Assembly (NCBI RefSeq): GCF_000428905.1
Contig: NZ_AUAV01000023.1
Location: 46,572-110,571 of the forward strand
DNA length: 64,000 nt
Direction: 5' to 3'
From: Brumicola pallidula DSM 14239 = ACAM 615
GTDB lineage: Bacteria > Pseudomonadota > Gammaproteobacteria > Enterobacterales > Alteromonadaceae
Positions within the stretch are counted from its first letter, which is position 1. The number at the start of each line of letters is the position of its first letter. Below the pieces are notes generated by a model. It was not told the origin of the DNA and searched no databases. It worked only from the letters and a program-made list of their open reading frames with translations. Shown in pieces: positions 54,864-63,607 of this stretch. The position numbers and the translations under genes were made by a program.

Positions 54864-56011
54864 TCCGACTCATTGCTACGTTTAAAGGATATAAATGCAA
54901 CGACACCCCAAAGAAACGTTAATCCCCACAGTAATAAAAGCTTATCCATTATTTGATAAAGTGTTGCCCCCATCTGATTGGCAGCAACAAAAGCTTGGAT
55001 CGCAGGTGTGCTTGGAAATAATGATGATAGCCAAATAATAGGACTTGGAATAATTTCAAGTGGCCAAATAACACCCGCAGAAAATATAAGCGGCATTGAG
55101 CTTATCAGGACCACAAAAGTGACCAATTCGCGTCTTGGTAAAATCGCGCCTAACCAGATACCAATAAAGCAAGTTGAGAGTAAAAACGGCATCAAAATAG
55201 CCAACATTGTGGGTATATCAGCAAGCCGATTAATGCCGTACATTTCAAAACCAACACCAAAGTAATATAAACTTAAAAAGACATAAATACCGACTAACGT
55301 TATGCTTCTTACAGCAAAAACCTGACCCGAACTGTATTGACGCCAATACCCGTGGCCTGATTTTTGCGTTCCTCCCATTAATCCTGCTGCCATTGCTAAG
55401 GTTTGTTGCAAAATAAGCACAAATACCGCAGGGACAACATAATGTATATAGCCCATACCAGGGTTAAACGTGGGTTTCATGTTTAATTTCACGGAAGATA
55501 CATGGTCACCCGCGTAATCTACAGGCAGACCTTGTGTTAATAAATGCGATACCTTCGTTTTTGCCGCAAGTGTACTACCAGCATTCGCCAATCCTTCTAT
55601 TATGGTGCCGTACACTAAAAAGAAAGAGGCGTCTCCTGCATAAGCCAATACAGGACTTTTTCCAAGTAATAGGTCTTTGTAAAAATGTTCTGGAATAACG
55701 AGAATACCGCTAATACCGCTAATACCATTATTGCGGTGTGTTAAAAGGGCTTCTTCTGCCGCTTTAATTGAATAATCCCTTTGCACCACTGTAATTTGCG
55801 GTGTTGCATCCACCATTCGTTCTAACTGGTAACTTGCCTGACTCTTATCTAGATTAACGATACTGATGTTTTGTTCTCTGGGCGTCTGATTCGCATAAGG
55901 CAGTGGATATAAAAATGAATAGAAAATCACGCCAGCAAACATAGTTAACACCACAGCAGAATTGCCCATTATTGCTTTAATTTCAAGCATCAATAATGCA
56001 AGCTTCTTCAT
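54860..56011 (-). CDS. ABC-2 type permease (YhhJ-like), second of two
   Basis: 383 residues from ATG 56011. One N-terminal helix (about 20-38), a large periplasmic part with NISIVNLDKSQASYQL and GISGILVIPEHFYKDLL, then five C-terminal helices (GMGYIHYVVPAVFVLILQQTL; IFSAGVIWPLEIIP). This is the ABC2_membrane_3 layout of the YhhJ/YbhS group. It follows the other permease; the junction contains a 17-bp unit present three times, which has separated an original stop-start overlap. No ATPase gene is present in the operon. Probably part of a drug or lipid exporter with HlyD and TolC proteins. Confidence 0.88.
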   Translation of the reverse strand: MKKLALLMLEIKAIMGNSAVVLTMFAGVIFYSFLYPLPYANQTPREQNISIVNLDKSQASYQLERMVDATPQITVVQRDYSIKAAEEALLTHRNNGISGISGILVIPEHFYKDLLLGKSPVLAYAGDASFFLVYGTIIEGLANAGSTLAAKTKVSHLLTQGLPVDYAGDHVSSVKLNMKPTFNPGMGYIHYVVPAVFVLILQQTLAMAAGLMGGTQKSGHGYWRQYSSGQVFAVRSITLVGIYVFLSLYYFGVGFEMYGINRLADIPTMLAILMPFLLSTCFIGIWLGAILPRRELVTFVVLISSMPLIFSAGVIWPLEIIPSPIIWLSSLFPSTPAIQAFVAANQMGATLYQIMDKLLLLWGLTFLWGVVAFISFKRSNESD

Positions 56012-56048
56012 AATGCAAGCTTCTTCATACGGCAAGCTTCTTCATACG
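55998..56048 (-). repeat. 17-bp tandem triplication at the permease junction
   Basis: GCAAGCTTCTTCATAAT (55998-56014) and twice GCAAGCTTCTTCATACG (56015-56031, 56032-56048), plus a partial GCAAGCT. On the coding strand each copy contains ATGAAGAAGCTTGC, the start of the downstream permease gene, and the first also holds the stop of the upstream one. Confidence 0.95.
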
Positions 56049-57181
56049 GCAAGCTCACTGCTATTACGCCGTTTTGTTATCAACAAGTAAGTTAGGAATA
56101 AAGGCAACAAGTAGCCAAGCATGGGCAGTAATTGCGTCAATGCGACTATCCAAGAAACACCGTAGCTAACCTGACTCACTTGCACTTCAATATAGTGACT
56201 GATAGGTAATAAACTTCGCCAAATTAGAGCGGCCGTATTCATATCAGTAACCGGAAATGTGATACCCATAAATGCGAAACTGGGTGCCGTAAACGCGCCA
56301 GCTACACTGATTGCTCTGGCAGCATCATGCGTTAGAAAATAGAAAAATGCGCCCATGATCATACACGCTATACAGGTGACAAATTGAGCAAACAGTAAGG
56401 CCACAAAACTGCCATTCATTGGCCAATCAAAGCCAACATAAAACCAAAGTAAAAAAAGTGCCCCCTGCAGCAGAAACAACGGTATATAAAAACTCAAGGT
56501 AGTCATCACCTGCCCTACGGATAATCTAGTTGACCCGGCGGCAGCGCCTTTATTGGCGGCATTGGCAGTGATAATTAATATCGTGCCAGCAACAATAAAA
56601 ATTTGCCAGAGCGCGGGAATAATGGCGGAAACAAGAAACTGCGTATAATTGGTGTTTTTATTAAATAACGGCGTAATTTGAGTTCTTATAGTCAACGCTC
56701 TGCCGACGGCACTTTGTGTTGTAGTATTGCCATCAGAAAGAGATCCCAACACCTCTATTTGTGCATTAGCAGTGCCTACGGCGCTAATAATCGCTGAGCT
56801 GACTAGTTTGCCAACTAAAATATATTGGCTGTTATAAAAGGCCGAAATTTGTGGCGATTGTCCTCTATAAATATCTCGATCAAATTGCCCAGGAATAACA
56901 ACATATGCGTAAATATCACCGCTGATTAAGGCATTTTTTGCTTGGCTTACATCTGAATAGTTGTCATTGACCGCTAGAGTCGCACTGGCATCTAATTGAC
57001 GACTTATTGTTCTGGATAATTGGCTGTGAGATAAATCAACAACACCGATAGGCAAATCGCGGGCAGTGCCATGAAAAAAAATTGCCCAAATAGAAAGTGC
57101 CAATAAAATAGGTACCCAAGTAAGGCAAGAGAATAGCCACTTATCTCGGTAAAACAGTTGCCATTGTGCTCGAAAAGTCAT
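56042..57181 (-). CDS. ABC-2 type permease, first of two
   Basis: 379 residues. N-terminal helix in WLFSCLTWVPILLALSIWAIFF, then the periplasmic domain with LPIGVVDLSHSQLSRTISRQ and ISGDIYAYVVIPGQFDRDIY, and five helices near the C terminus (AGAFTAPSFAFMGITFPV, then LLPISHYIEVQVSQ). It is a paralogue of the next gene, as in many HlyD-ABC2 operons. The stop GTATGA falls in the 17-bp repeat. 23 bp after the HlyD gene. Confidence 0.88.
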   Translation of the reverse strand: MTFRAQWQLFYRDKWLFSCLTWVPILLALSIWAIFFHGTARDLPIGVVDLSHSQLSRTISRQLDASATLAVNDNYSDVSQAKNALISGDIYAYVVIPGQFDRDIYRGQSPQISAFYNSQYILVGKLVSSAIISAVGTANAQIEVLGSLSDGNTTTQSAVGRALTIRTQITPLFNKNTNYTQFLVSAIIPALWQIFIVAGTILIITANAANKGAAAGSTRLSVGQVMTTLSFYIPLFLLQGALFLLWFYVGFDWPMNGSFVALLFAQFVTCIACMIMGAFFYFLTHDAARAISVAGAFTAPSFAFMGITFPVTDMNTAALIWRSLLPISHYIEVQVSQVSYGVSWIVALTQLLPMLGYLLPLFLTYLLITKRRNSSELAV

Positions 57182-57204
57182 TGCTTTCTTCCAAATAAAT
57201 TAAC

Positions 57205-58179
57205 TTAGAGTTCTACCATCACACTCATACCCATGCGTAAATTATCAATTGACTCGACCGGCCTTGCTTCAACTTCAAAGGTACGTAAATCAAAACCTTG
57301 TGTTGCGTCTGTTGAGCGCCATGTAGCGAAATCGCCCATTACGGCGACGTGCGACACTTCAAAAATGATACGCTTATCTAAAGCAGGGAGATAAGCCGTA
57401 AAGCGCCTTCCTTTTTCAAAGTTGTTTAGTAAATCTTCTCGCACATTCAACACCGCCCAAGCGTCTTTTGTATCGATGATGGTGACAACTGGAAATCCTT
57501 GAGGCGCGAGTTCTCCGCTGTTGAGTAGGACCTGTGAAACTTCACCGTTAAACCAACTGGTTATTTTTGTGTCAGCAACAGAAGCTTGTACTTCCGCTAC
57601 AACGCCTGCGGCCATAATTTCTTTCTGTTGGGCTGCCACTATGGTTTCTTCACGCACGCCTTCTTGCATTAATTGATACATTTGAAATGCCGCATTCTCG
57701 GTATATTTTGCTGCCTGTCGCTGAGTATTTGCCTCGTCTCTTTTTTGTTCGGCAACAACACCATCATTGTATAAATTATTAATACGTTGGTAAGTTTTTT
57801 CCATTAATTGCGCAGCTGATTTTGCTGTTAACCATTGGTCTTTTGATGCCTGAATTTGTTGTGTTCTGGAACCTTTTTCTGCTTCTTTCGCCATGGCGCC
57901 AGCGGCTTTTTGCCCAGCAATGGCTTGGTCAAGCTTCGCTGCAATTTCAGGGCTAAATAATGTAAATATCAATTGTGACTTGCTTACTATATCCCCTTTT
58001 CGCACGAACACTTGGTCAATCCGACCCGATACTTTGGAGGAAATACTATATTGTTGAGCTTGAATTTGACCTTGAAGACGAACAGGCTGAGGTTGATACG
58101 CTTGATAAAAACGAAAAGATAACCAGCCGATTAATAACACGACTGCTAATACCATAACGCCAATTTTTATCTTTTTCAT
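57205..58179 (-). CDS. HlyD-family periplasmic adaptor protein
   Basis: 324 residues. A single membrane helix at about 7-27, then a biotinyl-lipoyl half motif (RLQGQIQAQQYSISSKVSGRIDQVFVRKGDIV), a long alpha-hairpin (about 85-190) and the second lipoyl half with TKITSWFNGEVSQVLLNSGELAPQG. This is the membrane fusion protein that links inner-membrane permeases to a TolC channel. Operon order is TolC-like, HlyD, permease, permease. Spacing to the TolC-like gene is 15 bp. Confidence 0.92.
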   Translation of the reverse strand: MKKIKIGVMVLAVVLLIGWLSFRFYQAYQPQPVRLQGQIQAQQYSISSKVSGRIDQVFVRKGDIVSKSQLIFTLFSPEIAAKLDQAIAGQKAAGAMAKEAEKGSRTQQIQASKDQWLTAKSAAQLMEKTYQRINNLYNDGVVAEQKRDEANTQRQAAKYTENAAFQMYQLMQEGVREETIVAAQQKEIMAAGVVAEVQASVADTKITSWFNGEVSQVLLNSGELAPQGFPVVTIIDTKDAWAVLNVREDLLNNFEKGRRFTAYLPALDKRIIFEVSHVAVMGDFATWRSTDATQGFDLRTFEVEARPVESIDNLRMGMSVMVEL

Positions 58180-58194
58180 AATGTCCTTTTATTC

Positions 58195-59565
58195 CTAGAA
58201 GTCTGTTGATAAGGCCGTATTTTGATAATGCGTAAACGTATTCATTTCACCGCTTAATGCAAGCAGTTTGGTTAATGAGCTTATGTATTGAAATCGAGCA
58301 ACAGATTGTTGGGTTTGGATGCTTGATAGGTATAGCTCAGCATCAACAACATCAAGTGAATTAGACAGTCCTTGGGTAAATCCTTTTTTGCGCAAAAGTA
58401 GGTTTTCTCTTGCTAACGCTAAACTAGAATCAAGCCCAATAACTTCTTCAATCGCTTGTTGTGCCTCAAGATAGGTTTTTTGAACTAACACTTTCAAATC
58501 TTGTTTAGCTTGTGCTTTTAAATATTGAACTTGATAAACCGCACTGTGCGCTGCCTTGACGTTATCAGCGCGACCCGAATTATCAAATAATGTGACGTTT
58601 ACACCTATTCCTATAAACCAATCAGGTTTTAGCTCACTGGTTAATGAGTCTTGTTCATAAATATTATAATCGCCGTATAAAAACACATTAGGGTAGTATT
58701 TACTTTTTTCAGCCGCGATTAAGCTGCTCGCTTGTTTCTTTTTAGAATCAAGGATATCTAAACCAGGATAGGTATTGAGTGTTTTCTCAATAAAGCTATG
58801 CATTGATGGCATTGTGCTGTTGATAAAGAGTGCGTCTCTGGGTAGAACTACCGTTTCTTGATTTAAGATTTGGCTTAGCGCGGATGACGTAATATCTAAA
58901 TCTTTTTGCGCTTTCTTGTAATCAACATGCGCTTTATCCAAAGAGGCCTCTGCTTGTAAACGCTCAATACGGGCAACCTGCCCTTGCTCTTCGAGTTTTA
59001 TGGCAAAATCAAGATGCTGTTTAAGGCCTGTTTCAACATTTTTTCGTGCTTTTAGGACGTCTTCAGCCAACAAAACTGAAAAATAATATTGACTCAGTTC
59101 TTCAAATCGAACGTGGGTTTCCATACCAAGTTGGCCTTGCGCTTCATCGAATCGCCCTTTTGCCGCATTTTGAGCTGCTGTTATTTTACCGCCGGTATAA
59201 ATGGGCCAAATGACACGCACGGACGAGAAATACACATCTTTATCTTCAACCGTTGAGGTAAGCCCGGCAAGACTCTCTGAAATTTGACTGCCTAACAAAG
59301 TTATATCATCGTTTAGGCGCGTATAATTAGCACCTAATGAAACTGAAGGTAAGTTCAAATCCTCTTTAGCTTCTTGTAAATATTTGTAACGGTCAACATT
59401 AGCGGACTGAGCAGCCAAAGAATTGTTGCTTTTTTGCAGGAGCTTCCAAGCGTCTGAAAATGAAAGGTGACTTGCCTGTGCTTCAGCAGAGTGAGCACTT
59501 GGCATATTTAGCAAAAATAACCAAAAAAATAGTCCGAAAAATAAGAGTGAAATCTTCAGTTTCAT
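58195..59565 (-). CDS. TolC-family outer-membrane efflux protein
   Basis: 456 residues. Signal peptide of about 26 residues ending HSA; then the repeated helix-strand arrangement of TolC with SFSDAWKLLQKSNNSL and, after the internal repeat, IEKTLNTYPGLDILDSKKKQAS and VNVTLFDNSGRADNV. It should form the trimeric outer-membrane channel. First gene of the exporter operon. An FNR-like sequence lies about 113 bp upstream of its start. Confidence 0.92.
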   Translation of the reverse strand: MKLKISLLFFGLFFWLFLLNMPSAHSAEAQASHLSFSDAWKLLQKSNNSLAAQSANVDRYKYLQEAKEDLNLPSVSLGANYTRLNDDITLLGSQISESLAGLTSTVEDKDVYFSSVRVIWPIYTGGKITAAQNAAKGRFDEAQGQLGMETHVRFEELSQYYFSVLLAEDVLKARKNVETGLKQHLDFAIKLEEQGQVARIERLQAEASLDKAHVDYKKAQKDLDITSSALSQILNQETVVLPRDALFINSTMPSMHSFIEKTLNTYPGLDILDSKKKQASSLIAAEKSKYYPNVFLYGDYNIYEQDSLTSELKPDWFIGIGVNVTLFDNSGRADNVKAAHSAVYQVQYLKAQAKQDLKVLVQKTYLEAQQAIEEVIGLDSSLALARENLLLRKKGFTQGLSNSLDVVDAELYLSSIQTQQSVARFQYISSLTKLLALSGEMNTFTHYQNTALSTDF

Positions 59566-59677
59566 GTTTCGCGCATTCCCCTAAGTATTTATCCACTTAA
59601 TAATATCACGTAATGCAACGCCACCTTATAGGTAAAGCAAGTATAATAATAAATTCAGAGGCTTAACAACGTCAGTA

Positions 59678-59691
59678 TTGACTCATATCAA
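59678..59691. promoter_or_regulatory. Possible FNR-like box before the TolC operon
   Basis: TTGACTCATATCAA has one mismatch to TTGAT-N4-ATCAA, the same mismatch as the uspA/cytochrome box. A minus-strand TATTAT is near 59651-59646, slightly off the ideal distance. It lies between ydbL and the TolC-like gene, both on the minus strand. Confidence 0.35.
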
Positions 59692-59713
59692 TTTTTATGG
59701 CGGATCGCTTATA

Positions 59714-60040
59714 TCATTTCTTGATCCACTGTCCATTACTACGCAGATAATGGCCAGCCTCAGTTTTCTCATACGCTTTTTTAGCAGCGAGTAATTCTAC
59801 CTGACTCAAGGTAATACTGTTTTTAGTCGCCAGTTCCTGATATTTGGCTTTACGTTTTGCGTTGATATCAGTGATCAATGTCATGACTTCAGTGCTCATA
59901 ACAACCGCTCCTAGATAACCATTTTCCTGTTCGCCTACTAAGCCCGTTGCTTTTGCCGAATCAAGCTCGATTGCGAAAGCGGTAGCGCTGAATAGAATGG
60001 CGGCAAGCAGTAGCGTTTTTAAAGTTGTCATTGTTTTCAT
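59714..60040 (-). CDS. ydbL: YdbL family (DUF1318) periplasmic protein
   Basis: 108 residues with a signal peptide (about 1-23, ending AFA) and a mature part of the DUF1318 type: ELDSAKATGLVGEQENGYLGAVV and HYLRSNGQWIKK at the end. YdbL works with YdbH and YnbE in an inter-membrane phospholipid-transport or lipid homeostasis pathway (known for E. coli); it is thought to help the YdbH-YnbE interaction. Last gene of the ydbH-ynbE-ydbL operon, starting 10 bp after the ynbE stop; TAGGAG upstream. Confidence 0.93.
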   Translation of the reverse strand: MKTMTTLKTLLLAAILFSATAFAIELDSAKATGLVGEQENGYLGAVVMSTEVMTLITDINAKRKAKYQELATKNSITLSQVELLAAKKAYEKTEAGHYLRSNGQWIKK

Positions 60041-60049
60041 GTTTTACTC

Positions 60050-60229
60050 CTAAAATAATTTGCTGTCGTCACTGAAAATATCATCCAGTTCCTTGTCAAC
60101 TTTGACCCGAATTTCATGATCTATTTTGACATTAATATTTATAGTAATGGGCTCTTTTGTTTCAAGCTGTACCGTATGAGTACATGCACTTAAGAGCACA
60201 AAACCGATGGTTATAGCTAAGATTCTCAC
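60050..60229 (-). CDS. ynbE: YnbE-like lipoprotein
   Basis: 59 residues from GTG 60229, preceded by AAGGAAAATAAAC. Lipobox LSAC with Cys at residue 16, then THTVQLETKEPITINI and VKIDHEIRVKVDKELDD. It is the small outer-membrane lipoprotein that multimerises and pairs with the C terminus of YdbH to bridge the periplasm. Its start is two bases after the ydbH stop. Confidence 0.93.
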   Translation of the reverse strand: MRILAITIGFVLLSACTHTVQLETKEPITININVKIDHEIRVKVDKELDDIFSDDSKLF

Positions 60230-60231
60230 GT

Positions 60232-62793
60232 TTATTTTCCTTTTTCCAAGTAGCGTTTTTCAATTCGTTTTTCAATAGAGTCTTGTATTGAACCGGTTAT
60301 CCTAAGGGATTTCAGCAAGGTAAATATATTTTCTTTATGACCATAGTTAAATATCACTTCTTGCTCCTTTTCCGGATTACGTCCGGCGATGGAGAGTTCT
60401 AAATCCAACCAGCCATCAGAAGCTAATTCGACTTTGCTGGATAGTTTGCGATACTCAACGTTTTGCAAAAATGATAGCTCTTTCTGTTGATTTTTAATTA
60501 AATCAAAGGCTGCGTTATCCTGTATTTTTAGCTTCCCCGGGCCATCGCTGGCAAGCATGCCATGTTGAATAATTCCATTCTCAGAGCCAAGCTGAAAAGG
60601 TAATATGCCGGACATTTCTCCAGTCACCTGTATACCCTGCTGTTTTTGCAGCGCCGCTATATCGGCTAAGTCTAGGCTGCTGACACTGATATTAGTACGC
60701 TGCTTTCTGCCATCAAACCATAGGTTGGTGACTTTAAAAGTGCCACCAATAAGTTCACCTTCAGCTGATTCAAGTTTCGCTACGCTATCAACAATATCCA
60801 CAATCAATGCTACCTTACGGATCGGGATACCAACATTGATTTCCTCTATATTAATTTTGCCACGGCTTAGCTGAAGCCCAGCTGAATTGAAACTGAAACC
60901 TTCATTTAATTGCAGGAAAAGTACCTCAAAATCATCATATGTTAAGCTGGTGTCTGTCAACTTCAAGGTGCCAGAATAATTTGAAGATGAAAACGTGCCT
61001 GAAAGTTCACTGCTGAAGGTACCTGCCAATAGTTGTACTTTGCTATTGAACTGATTAACTAGGTTGTGTAAGGACTTGATTTGCTGCTCCGCCATCAGCA
61101 CCTTGACGTCTTTTTCTGTATGATTAATTTGCATACTTAAACCAGATCCCAACTGAAGGCTATGCTTACCCGCCGTTTTCATAGTCGACAGATTTGCGCT
61201 TAACTCATGCTCAAAAGTTAGCTTATTGAGCTTTTTATCAGTATACCCAATACTCTCCAGTGTTGATTGCCCGGTTAACTGCAGCCCACTGTCCGCTTTG
61301 ATAATAATATCACTGGTATTGATAAGTTTAACCAGCTTTGTCTGCGCAAAAATCACATCAGGGATCTTGTTAATTAGTTTAATTTGCCACGTTTTAGCAG
61401 CCGAATTTGACATCTGCCAATCGGTCTTTATCTCACTGAGCTGAATTATCGAACCCAATTGTGATGTCGTTTTAATGCCGCTTATATGTTGCCGACCCGA
61501 CAGCGATAAGTCGAGCTTGTCAGTATTTGAAAACGATACTCGATAGTTAAATGAGTTAGTCAGACTATCTGCAATGGCCCAGCGAGTAGCGGGTGCGCTG
61601 ACCTGCATTTCTGCTGATCCAGATACCATAGTCCAATTATTATCGTTTTTGGTTAGTTTGCCATTGGAGTTGATTGCTACTTCACCGTTTAACGCCAGCT
61701 TATCATTTCGCAAATCAGCTAAACTCGCGGCCAGATCGAATGCGTAATCCAGTGATAAACTTTGATCAAACCCGAGTTCAATAGCTGATAGTGTCACTAT
61801 CGGATTTAGCTGAAATTCAGGCAGGAATAATTCGACGCTGCTGGTCAATAAAGCATTCCCTTTTATAATGAGGGGCTGTGTTGCGGTTAAAAGTGCCGTG
61901 GCTATTTTAAGATCCTTTAGCTGTGCTGGTATGAGCTGACATTCTGCCAGATCCGCTGATATTGGAAAATCGCTGGCATCAATGCGCGCCTCAAAATTAG
62001 GCAATGTCAGATCAATTAGGAGTTTACCTTTAGCCTCAACGCTAATGGGACAACTTTCGAGCTTGACTTGCGGTTTAATGTGCAAGCTATGTGACGTTTC
62101 AATACGATTTCCCGCCATAGCAAACTGGCTATCTATCTTGGTATTAATCAAAGCCTGCCAGTTCAGGCGCTGGTGCAAAAATTGGGTTTTTTCTTGCAAC
62201 AGTTGGCTTTGCTCGATGACTCGGCTCGGTGTCCAGTTTATCGTCCCCTGCAGTGTCCCATCGATGTAGTCTGCAGTTGCGTTAACATCGCCTGACAGCA
62301 TAAAATTCGATGCTGACCTTTGTTTTAACGCAAGCTCCAATGGCTGCTGCAAAAAATATGACTGAAGGTTAAGCGACTTAATGGTAATCCGAGGCAAGCT
62401 AGCAGGCAAAGCAATATTGGGTAGTTCCAGCGAAACTGGTGCAGCGCCTACTTGAGTGTCAGTATTTTTATGATTAATCCGCAGTTTATCGATATTCAAG
62501 CGACTCGTTTTACGTCGCCAGTTATCTAAAAACCAGCTAGCATTATGAATTTCAATATCGACAGACTGTGTATTTAGGCATAGCTCATTTATAGAAAGCG
62601 TAGGCGACAACCCTAAATCAAATTCAAGGCAGGTAACTTGCGCGCCCTTTGGCAAGGAGTCTGCAATTACCCACTTAGCAAGTGACACTCTAAACACATA
62701 GCCGCTCAGCAAAGTCACGAGTACCAAAACAGCACTACTTAGTAGTGCAATTACCCCTCCCCTAAGCCAACGTATTTGTAAGGACGTATTCAG
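60232..62793 (-). CDS. ydbH: YdbH AsmA-like bridge protein, probable CTG start
   Basis: About 853 residues if begun at CTG 62793, which has AAGGGAT six bases upstream (AAAAGGGATTTAATCTG). The track of ATG/GTG/TTG starts begins only at TTG 62727, which would cut off the N-terminal membrane helix (WLRGGVIALLSSAVLVLVTLL). The periplasmic part is a long beta-groove with IHNASWFLDNWRRKTSRLNI and DLADIAALQKQQGIQVTGEMSG, typical of YdbH/AsmA-like lipid-transfer proteins, ending LKSLRITGSIQDSIEKRIEKRYL. First gene of ydbH-ynbE-ydbL. Anchored in the inner membrane; with YnbE it spans the periplasm. Confidence 0.9.
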   Translation of the reverse strand: MNTSLQIRWLRGGVIALLSSAVLVLVTLLSGYVFRVSLAKWVIADSLPKGAQVTCLEFDLGLSPTLSINELCLNTQSVDIEIHNASWFLDNWRRKTSRLNIDKLRINHKNTDTQVGAAPVSLELPNIALPASLPRITIKSLNLQSYFLQQPLELALKQRSASNFMLSGDVNATADYIDGTLQGTINWTPSRVIEQSQLLQEKTQFLHQRLNWQALINTKIDSQFAMAGNRIETSHSLHIKPQVKLESCPISVEAKGKLLIDLTLPNFEARIDASDFPISADLAECQLIPAQLKDLKIATALLTATQPLIIKGNALLTSSVELFLPEFQLNPIVTLSAIELGFDQSLSLDYAFDLAASLADLRNDKLALNGEVAINSNGKLTKNDNNWTMVSGSAEMQVSAPATRWAIADSLTNSFNYRVSFSNTDKLDLSLSGRQHISGIKTTSQLGSIIQLSEIKTDWQMSNSAAKTWQIKLINKIPDVIFAQTKLVKLINTSDIIIKADSGLQLTGQSTLESIGYTDKKLNKLTFEHELSANLSTMKTAGKHSLQLGSGLSMQINHTEKDVKVLMAEQQIKSLHNLVNQFNSKVQLLAGTFSSELSGTFSSSNYSGTLKLTDTSLTYDDFEVLFLQLNEGFSFNSAGLQLSRGKINIEEINVGIPIRKVALIVDIVDSVAKLESAEGELIGGTFKVTNLWFDGRKQRTNISVSSLDLADIAALQKQQGIQVTGEMSGILPFQLGSENGIIQHGMLASDGPGKLKIQDNAAFDLIKNQQKELSFLQNVEYRKLSSKVELASDGWLDLELSIAGRNPEKEQEVIFNYGHKENIFTLLKSLRITGSIQDSIEKRIEKRYLEKGK

Positions 62794-62964
62794 ATTAAAT
62801 CCCTTTTAAAAACAAAAAGTCACCAGACTTAATTCAACTACAGATATTATCACGTAAAGGTATCTTTAAGCATCACACGACTCGACGCGATTTTTGACTG
62901 TTAGCAGACATTGCAGCATAAATCTTGTCGGTCGCAAATAGCCTTTTCTTGTGTGGTTTGTGAA

Positions 62965-63594
62965 TTAGCGCGTACCAAAAATTTTATCACCAGCGTCACC
63001 TAAGCCTGGCAAAATATAGCCCTGGTCATTCAGTCGGTCGTCAATAGCGGCCACATATATATCAACATCAGAATGTGCTTTGACAACGGCTTCTATTCCC
63101 TCAGGGGCTGCTACCAAAAACAAACCTAAAATATGCTTACAACCTTTGCTTTTAAGTAAATCAATTGTCGCGATTAAGGTGCCACCGGTGGCCAACATCG
63201 GGTCAACAATCAGAGCAATGCGTGAGTCAATATCACTAACTACTTTGTCGAAATAAGCCACCGGCTGCAGCGTTTCCTCATCTCGATATAGGCCTACCAC
63301 ACTAATTTTGGCATTAGGAACCAAGCTCAAAACACCATCGAGCATGCCTAAACCCGCCCGTAAAATCGGCACCACTGTTATTTTTTTGCCTTTAATTTGG
63401 TTGACCGAAATAGGCTCACCTGCCCACCCTTTAATCTTGATATCTTCAACTTGTAGCTCACGCGTAGCCTCATATGTGAGTAAGTTAGCGACTTCACTCG
63501 CGAGTTCTCTAAAATCTTTACTACTGACACCATAAGCGCGCATCAAACCAATTTTATGTTGAATGAGCGGGTGCTTTATTTCATAGATTGACAT
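62965..63594 (-). CDS. upp: Uracil phosphoribosyltransferase
   Basis: 209 residues from ATG 63594 ([20 protein letters not shown]), the family length; AGGGA lies upstream. The PRPP-binding motif is [16 protein letters not shown] and the uracil-binding loop is [18 protein letters not shown]. It makes UMP from uracil and PRPP. The 5' region is interrupted by the IS605-type element ending at 63642, so only 47 bp of native leader remain. Confidence 0.97.
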   Translation of the reverse strand: MSIYEIKHPLIQHKIGLMRAYGVSSKDFRELASEVANLLTYEATRELQVEDIKIKGWAGEPISVNQIKGKKITVVPILRAGLGMLDGVLSLVPNAKISVVGLYRDEETLQPVAYFDKVVSDIDSRIALIVDPMLATGGTLIATIDLLKSKGCKHILGLFLVAAPEGIEAVVKAHSDVDIYVAAIDDRLNDQGYILPGLGDAGDKIFGTR

Positions 63595-63607
63595 GGTAAT
63601 CCCTTTA

